The notes under the pieces are model-generated. The model was not told the origin of the DNA. It saw nothing but the letters and a program-made list of their open reading frames with translations, and made no database searches. The translations under genes and the position numbers were made by a program. Of a stretch of 64,000 nt of DNA, positions 23,837 to 33,332 are shown piece after piece. Where the stretch lies: contig CABMPP010000009.1 in the NCBI GenBank assembly GCA_902388495.1, positions 1 through 64,000 on the forward strand, given 5' to 3'. This stretch comes from an uncultured Bacteroides sp. Lineage in GTDB: Bacteria > Bacteroidota > Bacteroidia > Bacteroidales > Bacteroidaceae. The first letter of the stretch is position 1. Every line of letters starts with the position of its first letter.

Positions 23837-26026
23837 TTATCTTATAAATAGCAGTTCTCTATATTTCGGCAACGTCCACATCTGGTTGTCGATGATAAGC
23901 TCCAACTTGTCGATGTGGTAACGGATTTCTTCCATCATCGGCACGATGGTGTCGTGGTAGGCGATGGCTTTTTCGCGTTCACATTCTATCTTGTTGGCAA
24001 CCTTGCGGGCCTCGATCATGGCATCTACATGCTCCTTGATGAAGGCGGTGCGGTCGGCAATCTCTTCGATGAGTTCCAGGTTCTTGGCAGACAGCTTGGC
24101 AGCTTTCTCTGCGGGGAAGAGGTCTTTCATCTTGTATACGTTGTCCACCAGATCGGTTTGATACTGCGTAGCTACAGGGATGATGTGGTTCATGGCCAAG
24201 TCTCCCAGTACACGGGCTTCGATTTGGATTTTCTTGGTGTAAGTTTCCCACTTTACTTCGTTGCGGGCTTCCAGTTCCTTTTGCGTCATGACGCCGATAG
24301 ACTCGAACATCTTGATGCTTTCGGGCTTCAGGTAGTTGTCGAAGATGACGGGCACGCTGGTTTCGCAATCCAGACCGCGGCGGGCAGCTTCGGCTTTCCA
24401 TTCGTCGCTGTAACCGTTGCCATCGAAGTGGATGGGCTTGCAGATCTTGATGTACTTGCGGATGACTTCGAGGATAGCCGAAATCTTCGGTTCGCCTTTT
24501 TCGATAAGGGTGTCCACATCTTTCTTGAATTCAATCAACTGTTCGGCTACTGCGGAGTTCAGGGCTATCATGGCGCTGGCGCAGTTGGCTTCGGAACCTA
24601 CGGCGCGGAACTCGAAACGGTTGCCGGTGAAGGCGAACGGGCTGGTGCGGTTACGGTCGGTGTTGTCAATCATCAGTTCGGGAATCTGCGGGATGTCCAG
24701 TTTCATGCCTTGCTTGCCGCTGAGGCTGATGAGATCGTCTTTGGTGCTTTCTTCGATATGATCGAGCACTTGAGACAACTGCTTGCCCAGGAATGAAGAG
24801 ATGATTGCGGGAGGTGCTTCGTTGGCACCCAGACGGTGAGCGTTCGTGGCGCTTGAGATGCTGGCTTTCAGCAATCCGTTGTGCTTGTAGACGGCCATCA
24901 GGGTGTTCACTACGAAGGTGATGAAGCGCAGGTTGTCTTCCGGTGTCTTGCCCGGACCCATCAGCAGGATGCCGGTGTCGGTACCCAGCGACCAGTTGTT
25001 GTGCTTGCCGCTACCGTTGACGCCCTTGAACGGTTTTTCGTGCAGCAGCACGCGGAAGCCGTGGTGACGGGCGGTCTTGCGCATCAAGGCCATGATGAGC
25101 ATGTTGTGGTCTACAGCCAGGTTGCACTCTTCGTAGATAGGAGCCAACTCGAACTGGTTGGGAGCTACCTCGTTGTGACGGGTCTTGACGGGGATGCCGA
25201 GCTTCAGCGCTTCAATCTCCAGTTCCTTCATGAAGGCAGCCACACGGCTTGGAATGGCACCGAAGTAGTGGTCTTCCAGCTGCTGGTTCTTGGCCGAGTC
25301 GTGGCCCATCAGCGTGCGACCGGTCATCAAGAGGTCGGGACGTGCGGCGTACAGACCTTCGTCTATCAGGAAGTATTCCTGTTCCCAGCCCAGATAAGAA
25401 ACTACTTTCTTCACATCGGGATTGAAGTAACGGCATACGTCTACGGCAGCCTTATCCACAGCGCGCAGGGCTTTGAGCAACGGTGCCTTGTAGTCCAGAG
25501 ACTCGCCGGTGTAGGCAATGAAAATAGTTGGGATGCAGAGCGTATCGTCCACGATGAACGCCGGAGAGGAGGGGTCCCATGCAGAGTAACCGCGAGCTTC
25601 GAACGTGTTGCGGATACCACCGTTGGGAAAACTGGATGCATCCGGTTCCTGCTGTACGAGCAGCTTGCCGGTGAATTCTTCCATCATACCGCCTTTGCCG
25701 TCATGTTCTACAAAAGCATCGTGCTTTTCGGCAGTACCTTCGGTCAGCGGGTGGAACCAGTGTGTGTAGTGGGTTGCTCCCATTTCGAGGGCCCATTTCT
25801 TCATGCCGGCAGCCACTTCGTCGGCAATACTGCGGTCCAGGGGGGCACCGTTGTCAATCACGTCAATCAGTTTGGCATATACCTTGCTGGGCAGATACCG
25901 GAACATCTTTTCCTTGTTGAATACATACTTGGCGAAATACTCTGACGGACGTTCCGCCGGAACTGCCACTTCAACGGGTTTCTTCTTGAACGCCGTTTCT
26001 ACTACTCTGAATCTCAATTTTGACAT
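23837..26026 (-). CDS. glnN: Type III glutamine synthetase
   Basis: 729 residues, the normal length for GSIII. ATP-dependent formation of glutamine from glutamate and ammonia. Seen: GGIRNTFEARGYSAWDPSSPAF, KTRHNEVAPNQFELAP, the VLLHEKPFKGVNGSGKHNNWSL catalytic block, and ISSATNAHRLGANEAPPAI. The start MSKLRFRVVE at 26026 is used; the open frame extends 30 codons upstream to a TTG whose translation covers an intercistronic hairpin and is not protein-like. Last gene of the nitrogen operon, 110 bp behind amtB. Confidence 0.95.
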   Translation of the reverse strand: MSKLRFRVVETAFKKKPVEVAVPAERPSEYFAKYVFNKEKMFRYLPSKVYAKLIDVIDNGAPLDRSIADEVAAGMKKWALEMGATHYTHWFHPLTEGTAEKHDAFVEHDGKGGMMEEFTGKLLVQQEPDASSFPNGGIRNTFEARGYSAWDPSSPAFIVDDTLCIPTIFIAYTGESLDYKAPLLKALRAVDKAAVDVCRYFNPDVKKVVSYLGWEQEYFLIDEGLYAARPDLLMTGRTLMGHDSAKNQQLEDHYFGAIPSRVAAFMKELEIEALKLGIPVKTRHNEVAPNQFELAPIYEECNLAVDHNMLIMALMRKTARHHGFRVLLHEKPFKGVNGSGKHNNWSLGTDTGILLMGPGKTPEDNLRFITFVVNTLMAVYKHNGLLKASISSATNAHRLGANEAPPAIISSFLGKQLSQVLDHIEESTKDDLISLSGKQGMKLDIPQIPELMIDNTDRNRTSPFAFTGNRFEFRAVGSEANCASAMIALNSAVAEQLIEFKKDVDTLIEKGEPKISAILEVIRKYIKICKPIHFDGNGYSDEWKAEAARRGLDCETSVPVIFDNYLKPESIKMFESIGVMTQKELEARNEVKWETYTKKIQIEARVLGDLAMNHIIPVATQYQTDLVDNVYKMKDLFPAEKAAKLSAKNLELIEEIADRTAFIKEHVDAMIEARKVANKIECEREKAIAYHDTIVPMMEEIRYHIDKLELIIDNQMWTLPKYRELLFIR

Positions 26027-26098
26027 AATACCTTGAGTTGTAATTGTTGGTTTAAAAAAACTTATTGTTAGAGTGAAAAAAACTTCATCTTTAGTTGT

Positions 26099-26128
26099 TC
26101 CCGGAGGGGCGGCCAAGCCCGACCGGGA
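26099..26128. repeat. Intercistronic hairpin amtB/glnN
   Basis: TCCCGG (26099-26104) pairs with CCGGGA (26123-26128), and inside it GGGC (26107-26110) pairs with GCCC (26117-26120). No U-run follows. It may set relative amounts of the AmtB and GlnN messages. Confidence 0.6.
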
Positions 26129-26136
26129 GGTTATGT

Positions 26137-27570
26137 TTAGTTATAGGCCGACTCTCCGTGTTCGTAGATGTCGAGACCTTCTTCTTCGATGCGCTTGGAA
26201 ACGCGGAGTCCGTGTACCATATCAAGACCCTTGAAGATGAGGAATCCCATGCCGGCTGCCCATGCGCCTACTACGAGTGCGCCGAACAACTGTGCGAGTA
26301 AGAAACCTGCACCTGCACCGTAGAACAGGCCTTCGCTGGTAGAGAACAGTCCGGTGAGTACCGTTCCGAGGAAACCGCAGACACCGTGTACGGAAGATGC
26401 ACCCACGGGATCGTCAATCTTCAATACTCTGTCGATGAACTCTACCGAGAATATCATTACTACGCCGCAGATGGCTCCGATGATGACTGCACCCGCAGCC
26501 GAAACCGCGTCGCAACCGGCCGTGATACCTACCAGACCTGCCAGGATACCGTTCAGCGTCAGTGACAGAGACGGTTTGCCGTACTTCCACCAGCTGATGC
26601 AAAGTGCAAAGAAACCTCCGGCACATGCGGCCAGGTTGGTGGTGAGGAACACATGAGAGATAGCGATCTGGTCGGCCGTAGAAGAGGCTGCCAGCTGCGA
26701 ACCCGGGTTGAATCCGAACCATCCGAACCAGAGGATGAATACACCGAGCGCCGCCATCATAAGGTTGTGTCCCGGAATGGCCTTCGACTTGCCGTCCTTG
26801 CCGTACTTACCGATACGCGGGCCCAGAATGGCTGCACCTACCAGGGCTATCCAGCCACCTACGGAGTGAACCACCGTAGAACCTGCAAAGTCGTGGAAAG
26901 TCGCCCCGAACGTATCCATCATGAACGAACCCTGCTCGCCGTTCATCAGCCAACCACCGCCCCAGGTCCAGTGACCCGAAATCGGATAAATCAGTACGCT
27001 GATAAAGACCGTGTAGGCCAGATACATGGAGAACTTGGTGCGCTCTGCCATGGCGCCGGATACGATGGTGGCCGCTGTGGCGCAGAACACGGTCTGGAAT
27101 ATCAGGAAGCCTTCCGAGGGAAGTCCGCCTCCGTCGTAGAACGAAAGATTCATGAAGTGGGGCATGCCGATGAATCCGCCGATGCCGAACATCAGTCCGA
27201 AACCGATGAACCAGTAGAGCAGCGAACCGAACATGAAGTCCACGAAGTTCTTCATCAGGATGTTGGCTGTATTCTTGGTACGGGTGAAGCCCGCTTCGAC
27301 CAGTGCGAAACCCGGCTGCATGAAGAACACCAGCATAGCTGCAAGCAGCATCCAGACGGTGTTCAGTCCGTTGGCCAATTCGCCGATTGTATCGGAAGCT
27401 GCCGCGTCAACGGGAACTTCCACGGCGGTGATTACTTCGGTGGCTGTTGCCGCAATGCTGTCCGTTGCTGCGGCATCTTGTGCAAATGTATCGGTGGTAA
27501 AGCAGAATGCCATGAATATAGCAATGGCTATACACAGTCGGGCAGAACTGCGTTTTATATATTTGTCCAT
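26137..27570 (-). CDS. amtB: Ammonium transporter
   Basis: 477 residues: a signal peptide (ending TFAQDA) followed by a Ser/Ala/Val/Thr-rich linker, then eleven predicted membrane helices of the Amt family. Twin pore histidines lie in DFAGSTVVHSVGG and GASSVHGVCG; the family signature FFMQPGFALVEAGFTRTKN is near residue 85. The C-terminal tail (RVSKRIEEEGLDIYEHGESAY) is the GlnK-binding region. glnK is directly upstream, the classical glnK-amtB pairing. Confidence 0.95.
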   Translation of the reverse strand: MDKYIKRSSARLCIAIAIFMAFCFTTDTFAQDAAATDSIAATATEVITAVEVPVDAAASDTIGELANGLNTVWMLLAAMLVFFMQPGFALVEAGFTRTKNTANILMKNFVDFMFGSLLYWFIGFGLMFGIGGFIGMPHFMNLSFYDGGGLPSEGFLIFQTVFCATAATIVSGAMAERTKFSMYLAYTVFISVLIYPISGHWTWGGGWLMNGEQGSFMMDTFGATFHDFAGSTVVHSVGGWIALVGAAILGPRIGKYGKDGKSKAIPGHNLMMAALGVFILWFGWFGFNPGSQLAASSTADQIAISHVFLTTNLAACAGGFFALCISWWKYGKPSLSLTLNGILAGLVGITAGCDAVSAAGAVIIGAICGVVMIFSVEFIDRVLKIDDPVGASSVHGVCGFLGTVLTGLFSTSEGLFYGAGAGFLLAQLFGALVVGAWAAGMGFLIFKGLDMVHGLRVSKRIEEEGLDIYEHGESAYN

Positions 27571-27611
27571 AATCTCTTTACTTTATTTAGTTGTATTGTA
27601 CTTCTTCTTGT

Positions 27612-27634
27612 CATCAGGGCACGCTGCCCCGATG
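27612..27634. repeat. Intercistronic hairpin glnK/amtB
   Basis: 10-bp stem with a 3-nt centre (one G-U on the minus RNA), arms 27612-27621 and 27625-27634, in the 89-bp gap between glnK and amtB. Confidence 0.6.
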
Positions 27635-27659
27635 GGTATATGTGGCTTATGCTGCCTGC

Positions 27660-28016
27660 TTATCTCTCTTGCTCGGCATTATAGAGGGCAATGTCGCCCC
27701 GTTCGGCAGTGCGGATGCGGATGGCATCTTCGATGGGAATGACGAAGATACGTCCGTCACCGATTTCGCCGGTCTGTGCAGATTTGATGATGGCTTGTAC
27801 GGTCTTCTCTGCATTCTTGTCGCGCACTACGATCGAGATAAGGATTCGCTCGATGGAGCTGGTGTCATAGTGCACACCACGGTAGATGCGGGCCTGACGG
27901 GATTTCCCGATACCTCTGACGTCGTAGTAAGAGAACCATTCGATGTCCGCTTCGAGCAGTGCGTCCTTCACATCCTCGAACTTTGTTTTGCGGATAATAG
28001 CTTCAATCTTTTTCAT
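27660..28016 (-). CDS. glnK: PII nitrogen regulatory protein
   Basis: 118 residues. N-terminal MKKIEAIIRKTKFEDVKDAL, a T-loop reading GIGKSRQARIYRGVHYDTSS with the Tyr corresponding to the uridylylation position retained, and the C-terminal signature TGEIGDGRIFVIPIEDAIRI. It should bind ATP/ADP and 2-oxoglutarate and block AmtB when nitrogen is sufficient. No uridylyltransferase gene lies in the window. Second gene of the nitrogen operon. Confidence 0.95.
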   Translation of the reverse strand: MKKIEAIIRKTKFEDVKDALLEADIEWFSYYDVRGIGKSRQARIYRGVHYDTSSIERILISIVVRDKNAEKTVQAIIKSAQTGEIGDGRIFVIPIEDAIRIRTAERGDIALYNAEQER

Positions 28017-28046
28017 ACTTTAAACAATTTACGATTCTACACTCTT

Positions 28047-28769
28047 TTAGAAACTCAGTCCGACTACAAAGTATGCACCCTCCGATCTTGGATTCCAGGT
28101 TGCTTTTGCAAACAACGGGAGGGAGAAGGAGTCGGTAATCTTGATCTCTTTCGATGTGCCCAGACTGATGTCGCATACGGCAAAGCCGTTGGCACCGTAG
28201 AAATCAGTAGCCCAAGGGGTGGCACCTACTTCGGCTGTCCAGTCCAGCCCTCCCAGCTTGAAGGGGGCTGCTACGGAGACGTAGGATGAATAGGCCCGGT
28301 CGCCGTCTTTGTTGAGACCGTCGACACCGGCAAAGTTTGTGTACCAGTTTACAGCCAGCGGACCGAAATCGTAGCCAATCTGTGCTTCGAACAAGTGGGA
28401 ATTGGCTGCATCGTGGGTACCGTACTGGAAGTATTTGGCCGTCTCTCCGTCGCCGGTCTTGTTGAACCAATAGTCCGTCACCGATATGCTGAAGCCTCCG
28501 GTGGAGTACCCCAATGTGAGATCGAATTCTTTTGTGTCGGTACTTTCGAGTCCTACTGATCCCCAAGCTCCCAAAGAGAAACCCTTATAGCCTACAGACA
28601 TGCCGGGCTGAAGGCTTACGCCTCCCAAATCCTGACCACGCCAGATGTAACCGCTTACGAGGTCGGCGCTTACCGATGCTTCTACTTTGTCCTGAGCCTT
28701 TGCCGTGAAAGGCATTGCAATTGATAATAGCATTGCCATTATCCCCAATTTAACGCTTTTTGTTTTCAT
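28047..28769 (-). CDS. TorF/Gcw_chp-like outer-membrane barrel protein
   Basis: 240 residues with a signal peptide (LSIAMPFTAKAQ), then alternating aromatic and small residues typical of beta strands and a C-terminal Phe (FVVGLSF) for BAM recognition. The first strand block SADLVSGYIWRGQDLGGVSLQPG and the SLGAWGSVGLES block resemble the TorF/Gcw_chp family (PF09694). Standing at the head of the glnK-amtB-glnN unit suggests a role when nitrogen is short, perhaps as a diffusion channel; this is inference from position. Confidence 0.7.
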   Translation of the reverse strand: MKTKSVKLGIMAMLLSIAMPFTAKAQDKVEASVSADLVSGYIWRGQDLGGVSLQPGMSVGYKGFSLGAWGSVGLESTDTKEFDLTLGYSTGGFSISVTDYWFNKTGDGETAKYFQYGTHDAANSHLFEAQIGYDFGPLAVNWYTNFAGVDGLNKDGDRAYSSYVSVAAPFKLGGLDWTAEVGATPWATDFYGANGFAVCDISLGTSKEIKITDSFSLPLFAKATWNPRSEGAYFVVGLSF

Positions 28770-28861
28770 ACCTTTTTACCTTTAAGTTAAGAATTTTGCG
28801 GATGATCAGTCCGGCTCACCTATAGTGTAGCGCTATTGTATAGTAGTTTGTAGTTGGTCGT

Positions 28862-30094
28862 TTAAGATAGCCAGTTGCGGATGCGTCTCATAGCTTCCAC
28901 GCAATCTTCGTATTTGCCGAAGGCGGTCAATCGGATGTAGCCTTCGCCGCTGGGGCCGAAACCTACGCCCGGAGTGCCCACCACGTTGGCTTCGTACAAC
29001 ATCTGCTCAAAAAACTTCCACGAGCCTACGCCGTTGGGTGTTTTCAGCCAGATGTATGGAGCGTTCACTCCACCGTACACTTTCAGTCCGGCAGTTTCAA
29101 GGCCTTCCTTCATGGTACGGGCGTTGTTCATATAGTAATCAATTGTTTCCTTTATCTGTCGCTTGCCTTCCGGGGTGTAGATGGCTTCCGCACCTCGTTG
29201 GGTGATGTAGCTGGTGCCGTTGAACTTGGTGCATTGGCGGCGGTTCCACAGCTTGTTAAGTGGAATGCGTTCGCCTCCCAGGGTGGCGGCTGTCAGCTCT
29301 TTGGGTACTACGGTATATCCGCAGCGCATTCCGGTGAATCCGGCAGTCTTGGAGAAGCTGCGGAATTCGATGGCGCATTTCTTGGCACCTTTTATTTCAT
29401 AGATGGAGTGGGGCACGTCGTCTTCCCGGATGAATGCTTCGTATGCGGCATCGAACAGGATCAGTGTGTCGTTGGCAAGTGCGTAGTCCACCCACTTTTT
29501 CAGTTGCGGTTTGGTCAAGGTGGTTCCCGTGGGGTTGTTGGGGTAACAGAGGTAAACGATGTCGATACGCTTGTCGGGGATTTCGGGGATGAAGTTGTTT
29601 TCGGCGGTGCAGGGCATATAAGTCACGTTGCTCCATTTGCCGTCTTCTTCCAGTACTCCGGCACGTCCGCACATCACGTTGCTGTCGATGTAGACCGGAT
29701 AGATGGGATCGGTTACTCCCACGCTGTTGTCGTGGCGCAGAATGTCGCCGATGTTTCCCGTATCGCTCTTTGCCCCGTCGTTTACAAAAACCTCTGTGGG
29801 ACTGAAGTGAATGCCGCGCGATGCGTAATCGTGCTTGATGATGGCTTCAATCAAAAAGTCGTACCCTTGTTCGGGACCGTAACCGCGGAATGTTTTCGAG
29901 TCTGTCATCTCCTCCACTGCCTTGTGCATCGCCTCGATGCAAGCTGGTGGCAGTGGACGGGTAACGTCTCCGATACCCAGACGGATGATCTCTTGTTTGG
30001 GATGCGTTATCCTGAAAGTATTAACCTTTTTAGCTATGTCTGAAAATAAGTAACTACCGGGTAGTTTCAAGAAATGTTCGTTTACTAATGCCAT
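28862..30094 (-). CDS. dapL: LL-diaminopimelate aminotransferase
   Basis: 410 residues, fold-type I PLP enzyme. Seen: [19 protein letters not shown] near the N-terminus, [10 protein letters not shown], the PLP-Lys block [17 protein letters not shown] and [14 protein letters not shown] at the end. Converts tetrahydrodipicolinate directly to LL-DAP, the short lysine/peptidoglycan route used by Bacteroidetes. It lies 15 bp behind dapF, whose product uses LL-DAP. Confidence 0.95.
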   Translation of the reverse strand: MALVNEHFLKLPGSYLFSDIAKKVNTFRITHPKQEIIRLGIGDVTRPLPPACIEAMHKAVEEMTDSKTFRGYGPEQGYDFLIEAIIKHDYASRGIHFSPTEVFVNDGAKSDTGNIGDILRHDNSVGVTDPIYPVYIDSNVMCGRAGVLEEDGKWSNVTYMPCTAENNFIPEIPDKRIDIVYLCYPNNPTGTTLTKPQLKKWVDYALANDTLILFDAAYEAFIREDDVPHSIYEIKGAKKCAIEFRSFSKTAGFTGMRCGYTVVPKELTAATLGGERIPLNKLWNRRQCTKFNGTSYITQRGAEAIYTPEGKRQIKETIDYYMNNARTMKEGLETAGLKVYGGVNAPYIWLKTPNGVGSWKFFEQMLYEANVVGTPGVGFGPSGEGYIRLTAFGKYEDCVEAMRRIRNWLS

Positions 30095-30109
30095 ATACTT
30101 GTTTTTGTT

Positions 30110-30955
30110 TTAAGTTAGTTCTATTTCTCCGTCGAATACCTTTGTGGCTCCTCCCGTCATGAGGACATGTTTTGTAGCTATGTCCCATTCTATGTTCAGC
30201 GAGCCTCCATCCATGATGATGATTGATTCTCTTCCTGCACGTCCTGTCAGGGCGGCGGCCACGGCGGTGGCACAAGCTCCGGTGCCGCAGGCCTGGGTGA
30301 TGCCCGAACCCCGTTCCCAAACGCGCATCCTTATTTTGCCTTCGCCCAGTACCTGGGCAAACTCTACGTTGATGCGTCCGGGGAAGAGCGGATGATTTTC
30401 CAGCTTCGGACCGATGGTGTCAAGGTCTACCTCTGCAATATCATTAACAAAAATCACCAGGTGAGGGTTCCCCATTGACACGGTGGTCGCTACATACCGT
30501 TCTCCTTCTACTTCGATGGGTTGTTCTTTCATTGGTTTGGCACCCTTGCCGTCATAGTCTACCGGTTCATCGGCCGGTATGCCCATGTCTACGGTCACGG
30601 TATCTACTTTTCCGTCTGCAATGTGTAGCTTCAGTATTTTAATACCCGACCGTGTGTCAAGGGTTATTTCAGTTTTCTCTGTCAATCTGTAATCAAAAAG
30701 ATACTTTCCTATGCAGCGGGTCGCATTGCCGCACATCATGGCTTCGGAACCGTCGGCATTGAAGATGCGCATGCTGAAATCTGCGTTTTGGGGCCGACCG
30801 ATAAGTACCAGGCCATCGCTGCCAATTCCCGTATGCGGCGCACTCCATATCCTTGAAAGTTCCTCCGGATTTTCAATGGGGTATTTGGTGGTGTCTACAT
30901 ATATGTAGTCATTTCCTGCGCCATGCATTTTGGTGAATTTAATAACTCTTGTCAT
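30110..30955 (-). CDS. dapF: Diaminopimelate epimerase
   Basis: 281 residues. Start [16 protein letters not shown]; the two catalytic cysteines are in MMCGNATRC and [17 protein letters not shown]. Converts LL-DAP to meso-DAP. First gene of the dapF-dapL pair, with a -7 box at 31011-31004. Confidence 0.96.
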   Translation of the reverse strand: MTRVIKFTKMHGAGNDYIYVDTTKYPIENPEELSRIWSAPHTGIGSDGLVLIGRPQNADFSMRIFNADGSEAMMCGNATRCIGKYLFDYRLTEKTEITLDTRSGIKILKLHIADGKVDTVTVDMGIPADEPVDYDGKGAKPMKEQPIEVEGERYVATTVSMGNPHLVIFVNDIAEVDLDTIGPKLENHPLFPGRINVEFAQVLGEGKIRMRVWERGSGITQACGTGACATAVAAALTGRAGRESIIIMDGGSLNIEWDIATKHVLMTGGATKVFDGEIELT

Positions 30956-31003
30956 TTTGTACTTTGTTGGTTAATTAAAATATCCTTTTGTTTTATTTCA
31001 CTG

Positions 31004-31011
31004 CAAATATA
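31004..31011 (-). promoter_or_regulatory. -7 box of dapF-dapL
   Basis: TATATTTG on the minus strand, full TAnnTTTG match, about 50 nt before the dapF ATG. No TTTG at the expected -33 position. Confidence 0.5.
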
Positions 31012-31225
31012 CGACGTTTTGTTCAATGTTTGATGAAAAGCGTATCTATTTTCTATTTATTTTTAATTAAACTTTCAGTCGATACAAATATACGCTATTC
31101 CTGTTTCAATTTAAAAGCATATAGTGCTATATTTGAATAAATTGTAATCAAGATGCAATCTTAATTTGATTTCAAATAAGAAAAAAGATTGTTTATTCGA
31201 GTAATTGCTACCTTTTTGAAACAAT

Positions 31226-31261
31226 AAATCCGCTTCATTGTTGACATAATGAAGCGGATTT
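31226..31261. terminator. Hairpin after the GDPD gene
   Basis: Perfect 14-bp stem, arms 31226-31239 and 31248-31261, loop 8 nt, with AT-rich flanks on both sides. It lies about 35 bp after the stop of the phosphodiesterase gene. Confidence 0.6.
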
Positions 31262-31294
31262 TCTTATTTTAGTTTCTAAATGTACGTAGGTTGG

Positions 31295-32065
31295 CTATTT
31301 CTTCTTTATGATTTCCTCTAATAGCAGGGGTTCGTTGGTCGTAATGAAATCTACGCCCTGGTCGATGAGCCATTCCATGTCTTTAGGGTCGTTCACGGTC
31401 CAGGCATTTACTTTCATGCCGAGGTCGTGGCATTCTTTGATCCATTCGGGGTGCTTCTTGAAGACGCTGAAGTGGTAGTCCGGTCCGGCGCAGCCCCATT
31501 CTTTCAACTCTTTGGGAGAGAGGTCACCTTCCAGGTAGTAAACGGGAGTACCCTGGGGAGCCAGGCGGATAAATTCCTTGGTGGCATGGCGGGAGAAGGT
31601 GATGTATTCGGTGCGGTCCTCAAGTCCCATGTCTTTCACCATCTTTACGATGTCCTCTACGGCACGGGTCTCCTGTTCGGGAGTTTTATGTGCTTTCAGT
31701 TCCAGGATGAGGCGGGTTTTCAGGCTTTTTGCTTTGTCCAGATACTGTTGCAGGGTGGGGAGGGCTTCGCCGTTGTCCAGTTGTACGGCGGTGCATACCT
31801 TGGCGGTGGCATCTTGCATGGTGACGCCTTTGAAGGTGGCATCGTGGTTAACGACCAGTTGGTGGTCGATGGTGAGCCATACGTCGAACTCGGAGGCATA
31901 GCAGTCGATGGAGTCGGCTTTTACGAGTGCAGCGATGGAGTTTTGCGCAGAACCGGCGGTGTTCCAAAAACCGCGGTGTGCAATGACTTGGGTAGATTGC
32001 GCCTGCATGGTGCCACATGCGGTAAGCGCCAGGGCAGAGGCTAAAAAGAGATTTTTTAGATTCAT
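31295..32065 (-). CDS. Secreted glycerophosphodiester phosphodiesterase family protein
   Basis: 256 residues with a lipoprotein-like N-terminus (LFLASALALTACGTMQAQ; the Cys near residue 17 could be lipidated). GDPD TIM-barrel motifs: VIAHRGFWN (His-Arg), YASEFDVWLTIDHQLVVNHDATF (Glu and Asp metal ligands, His) and LILELKAHK. The C-terminal block VNAWTVNDPKDMEWLIDQGVDFITT is typical. Hydrolyses glycerophosphodiesters in the periplasm or at the surface. Confidence 0.9.
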   Translation of the reverse strand: MNLKNLFLASALALTACGTMQAQSTQVIAHRGFWNTAGSAQNSIAALVKADSIDCYASEFDVWLTIDHQLVVNHDATFKGVTMQDATAKVCTAVQLDNGEALPTLQQYLDKAKSLKTRLILELKAHKTPEQETRAVEDIVKMVKDMGLEDRTEYITFSRHATKEFIRLAPQGTPVYYLEGDLSPKELKEWGCAGPDYHFSVFKKHPEWIKECHDLGMKVNAWTVNDPKDMEWLIDQGVDFITTNEPLLLEEIIKKK

Positions 32066-32091
32066 AATGATTATGGTGTTTGTTTTGTGTA

Positions 32092-32099
32092 CAAAGGTA
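32092..32099 (-). promoter_or_regulatory. -7 box of the GDPD gene
   Basis: TACCTTTG on the minus strand, about 27 nt before the ATG. Full TAnnTTTG match; no good -33 box. Confidence 0.5.
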
Positions 32100-32145
32100 G
32101 AAAATAAAAATGAAACTCATTGATGGCTGTATAGATTATTGGTGG

Positions 32146-32184
32146 AAAATAGAGAATGAGTATAAAGTTCTCATTCTCTATTTT
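32146..32184 (-). terminator. Terminator of the DUF4373-containing unit
   Basis: 15-bp perfect stem, arms 32146-32160 and 32170-32184, loop 9 nt, starting 5 bp after the stop at 32190; TTTT follows on the minus strand. Confidence 0.7.
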
Positions 32185-32189
32185 TAAAT

Positions 32190-32937
32190 CTAATCCTGGA
32201 GTAATTTCAGTATATACTTTCCGGGCATAACGATGCGGGCTTTCAGGTGGGGTGAACTGTTCAACTCATATAGGATTTTCCAGATTTTCCCTCCCAGTCT
32301 TCCGAAATCTGTCAGTCTCAGAATGGCATTCAGATCGTGGATGTCGGTAACTTTTTGCCTTGCCAGTTCCTCCATCAAGCCTTGGTAATTATGCGTCTGT
32401 TTGTTGAGCGTGTACTCCGGTGGAGTCAGAAGAATCTCCTCCTTCTTTTTCCTCGTCTCCCCTTGGGGGAGATAGAGAGGGGTTTTCTTTATTCTCTTTA
32501 TTTTGTTTATTTGCTAAAGCACTGCTTGCCTTCGCGTCTCTGATTCTCTGCTGGTTAACCAGTCCACCGCGACGCCCTGCCTCCTTTTTAGCTTCCTGTT
32601 GGGCGTCCCATGGTTCCATGCGGCGGCTTAGTCCGGGGGATGAGAAGCTTGTCTCGTTCACCTCGAACAGCGCATAGTCATAGATGATCCGCTTCAGTGT
32701 GGCGGTTGTTACCCTTGCCTTTTGTGCCAGTATGGGAATCACTTTCAGGCTGGCTTTATATTCGTTCTGTAATCTGAGGAATTCGAGCACTGTCCAGTAA
32801 ATGCCATATCCTTTCATACCTTCTTCTTGTATCATAATCATTAATTTTAAATTGCTGCCAGCATTGGCGTCATGTAATAAATAAGCCTCCATAACTTTTA
32901 ACTTCAGTATTTTTGTTAGTTTACTATCGGTTTCCAT
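32190..32937 (-). pseudogene. DUF4373 (Lin1244/Lin1753-like) gene broken by a frameshift
   Basis: The first frame (32937 to 32389) encodes the DUF4373 domain: YLLHDANAGSNLKLMIMIQEEGMKGYGIYWTVLEFLR, then a QQEAKKEAGRRGG linker, and stops early in low-complexity sequence. The +1 frame continues as KKKEEILLTPPEYTLNKQTHN and a C-terminal helical domain (GLMEELARQKVTDIHDL) down to 32190, which is the expected tail of this family. The break lies in a purine-rich stretch (about 32440-32480 on plus coordinates) holding A5, C4 and C5 runs. Such proteins resemble phage or plasmid replication-initiation helpers. Confidence 0.75.
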
Positions 32938-33281
32938 TCCAGAAAATTCTCAATCAGAAAAGTCCGCCAGCCTTGTTGTTCTGCGTCCCAATAGGCTACG
33001 TGTGCTTTGATGCTTGTCACGTCATGCTTCTTTTTGAAGTCGTTTTCGTAGGAAAAGAGGGTTCCTCTTCCCATATAGAAGCTGCCGTCTTGCTTTCGGT
33101 AGGCTATCAAAGCATATCCGTATTGCATGTATTCCAGCAAGGAGTTTATGCGCTGTGCCATCCATTGTACAGACTCCATGCTCAATGTTGTGTTTTCTGT
33201 GATCCGTTCTTCCCATAGCTTCTTTGTTTTTTCTTTTTTGGATACAAATTTTTCCTCTGACCCATTTTTTTCTTTTCTCAT
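32916..33281 (-). CDS. SH3-fold DUF2693-like protein
   Basis: 121 residues. Lys/Glu-rich N-terminus, then a small beta domain: RKQDGSFYMGRGTLFSYEND ... IKAHVAYWDAEQQGWRTFLIENFLEW. The 'YWD...GWRTF' pattern is that of DUF2693/WYL_2-like SH3-barrel proteins of Bacteroides mobile regions. It overlaps the DUF4373 gene by 22 bp, so the two were one unit. Function unknown. Confidence 0.6.
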   Translation of the reverse strand: MRKEKNGSEEKFVSKKEKTKKLWEERITENTTLSMESVQWMAQRINSLLEYMQYGYALIAYRKQDGSFYMGRGTLFSYENDFKKKHDVTSIKAHVAYWDAEQQGWRTFLIENFLEWKPIVN

Positions 33282-33332
33282 TTTTTTATGTTTTTAGTGT
33301 TAGTAAATATGTGATAATCAGCAATGAAAAAG

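Larger units (their letters stand above)
30956..31294. other. Intergenic region: dapF promoter and GDPD terminator
   Basis: About 340 AT-rich bases. They hold the dapF -7 box (31004-31011) and the hairpin at 31226-31261. No further gene-like frame is seen. Confidence 0.6.

Noticed and set aside
26027..26116. 30-codon N-terminal extension of glnN from a TTG
   Set aside because: The extension is translated from an intercistronic hairpin and AT-rich leader; the start at 26026 gives the usual family length.
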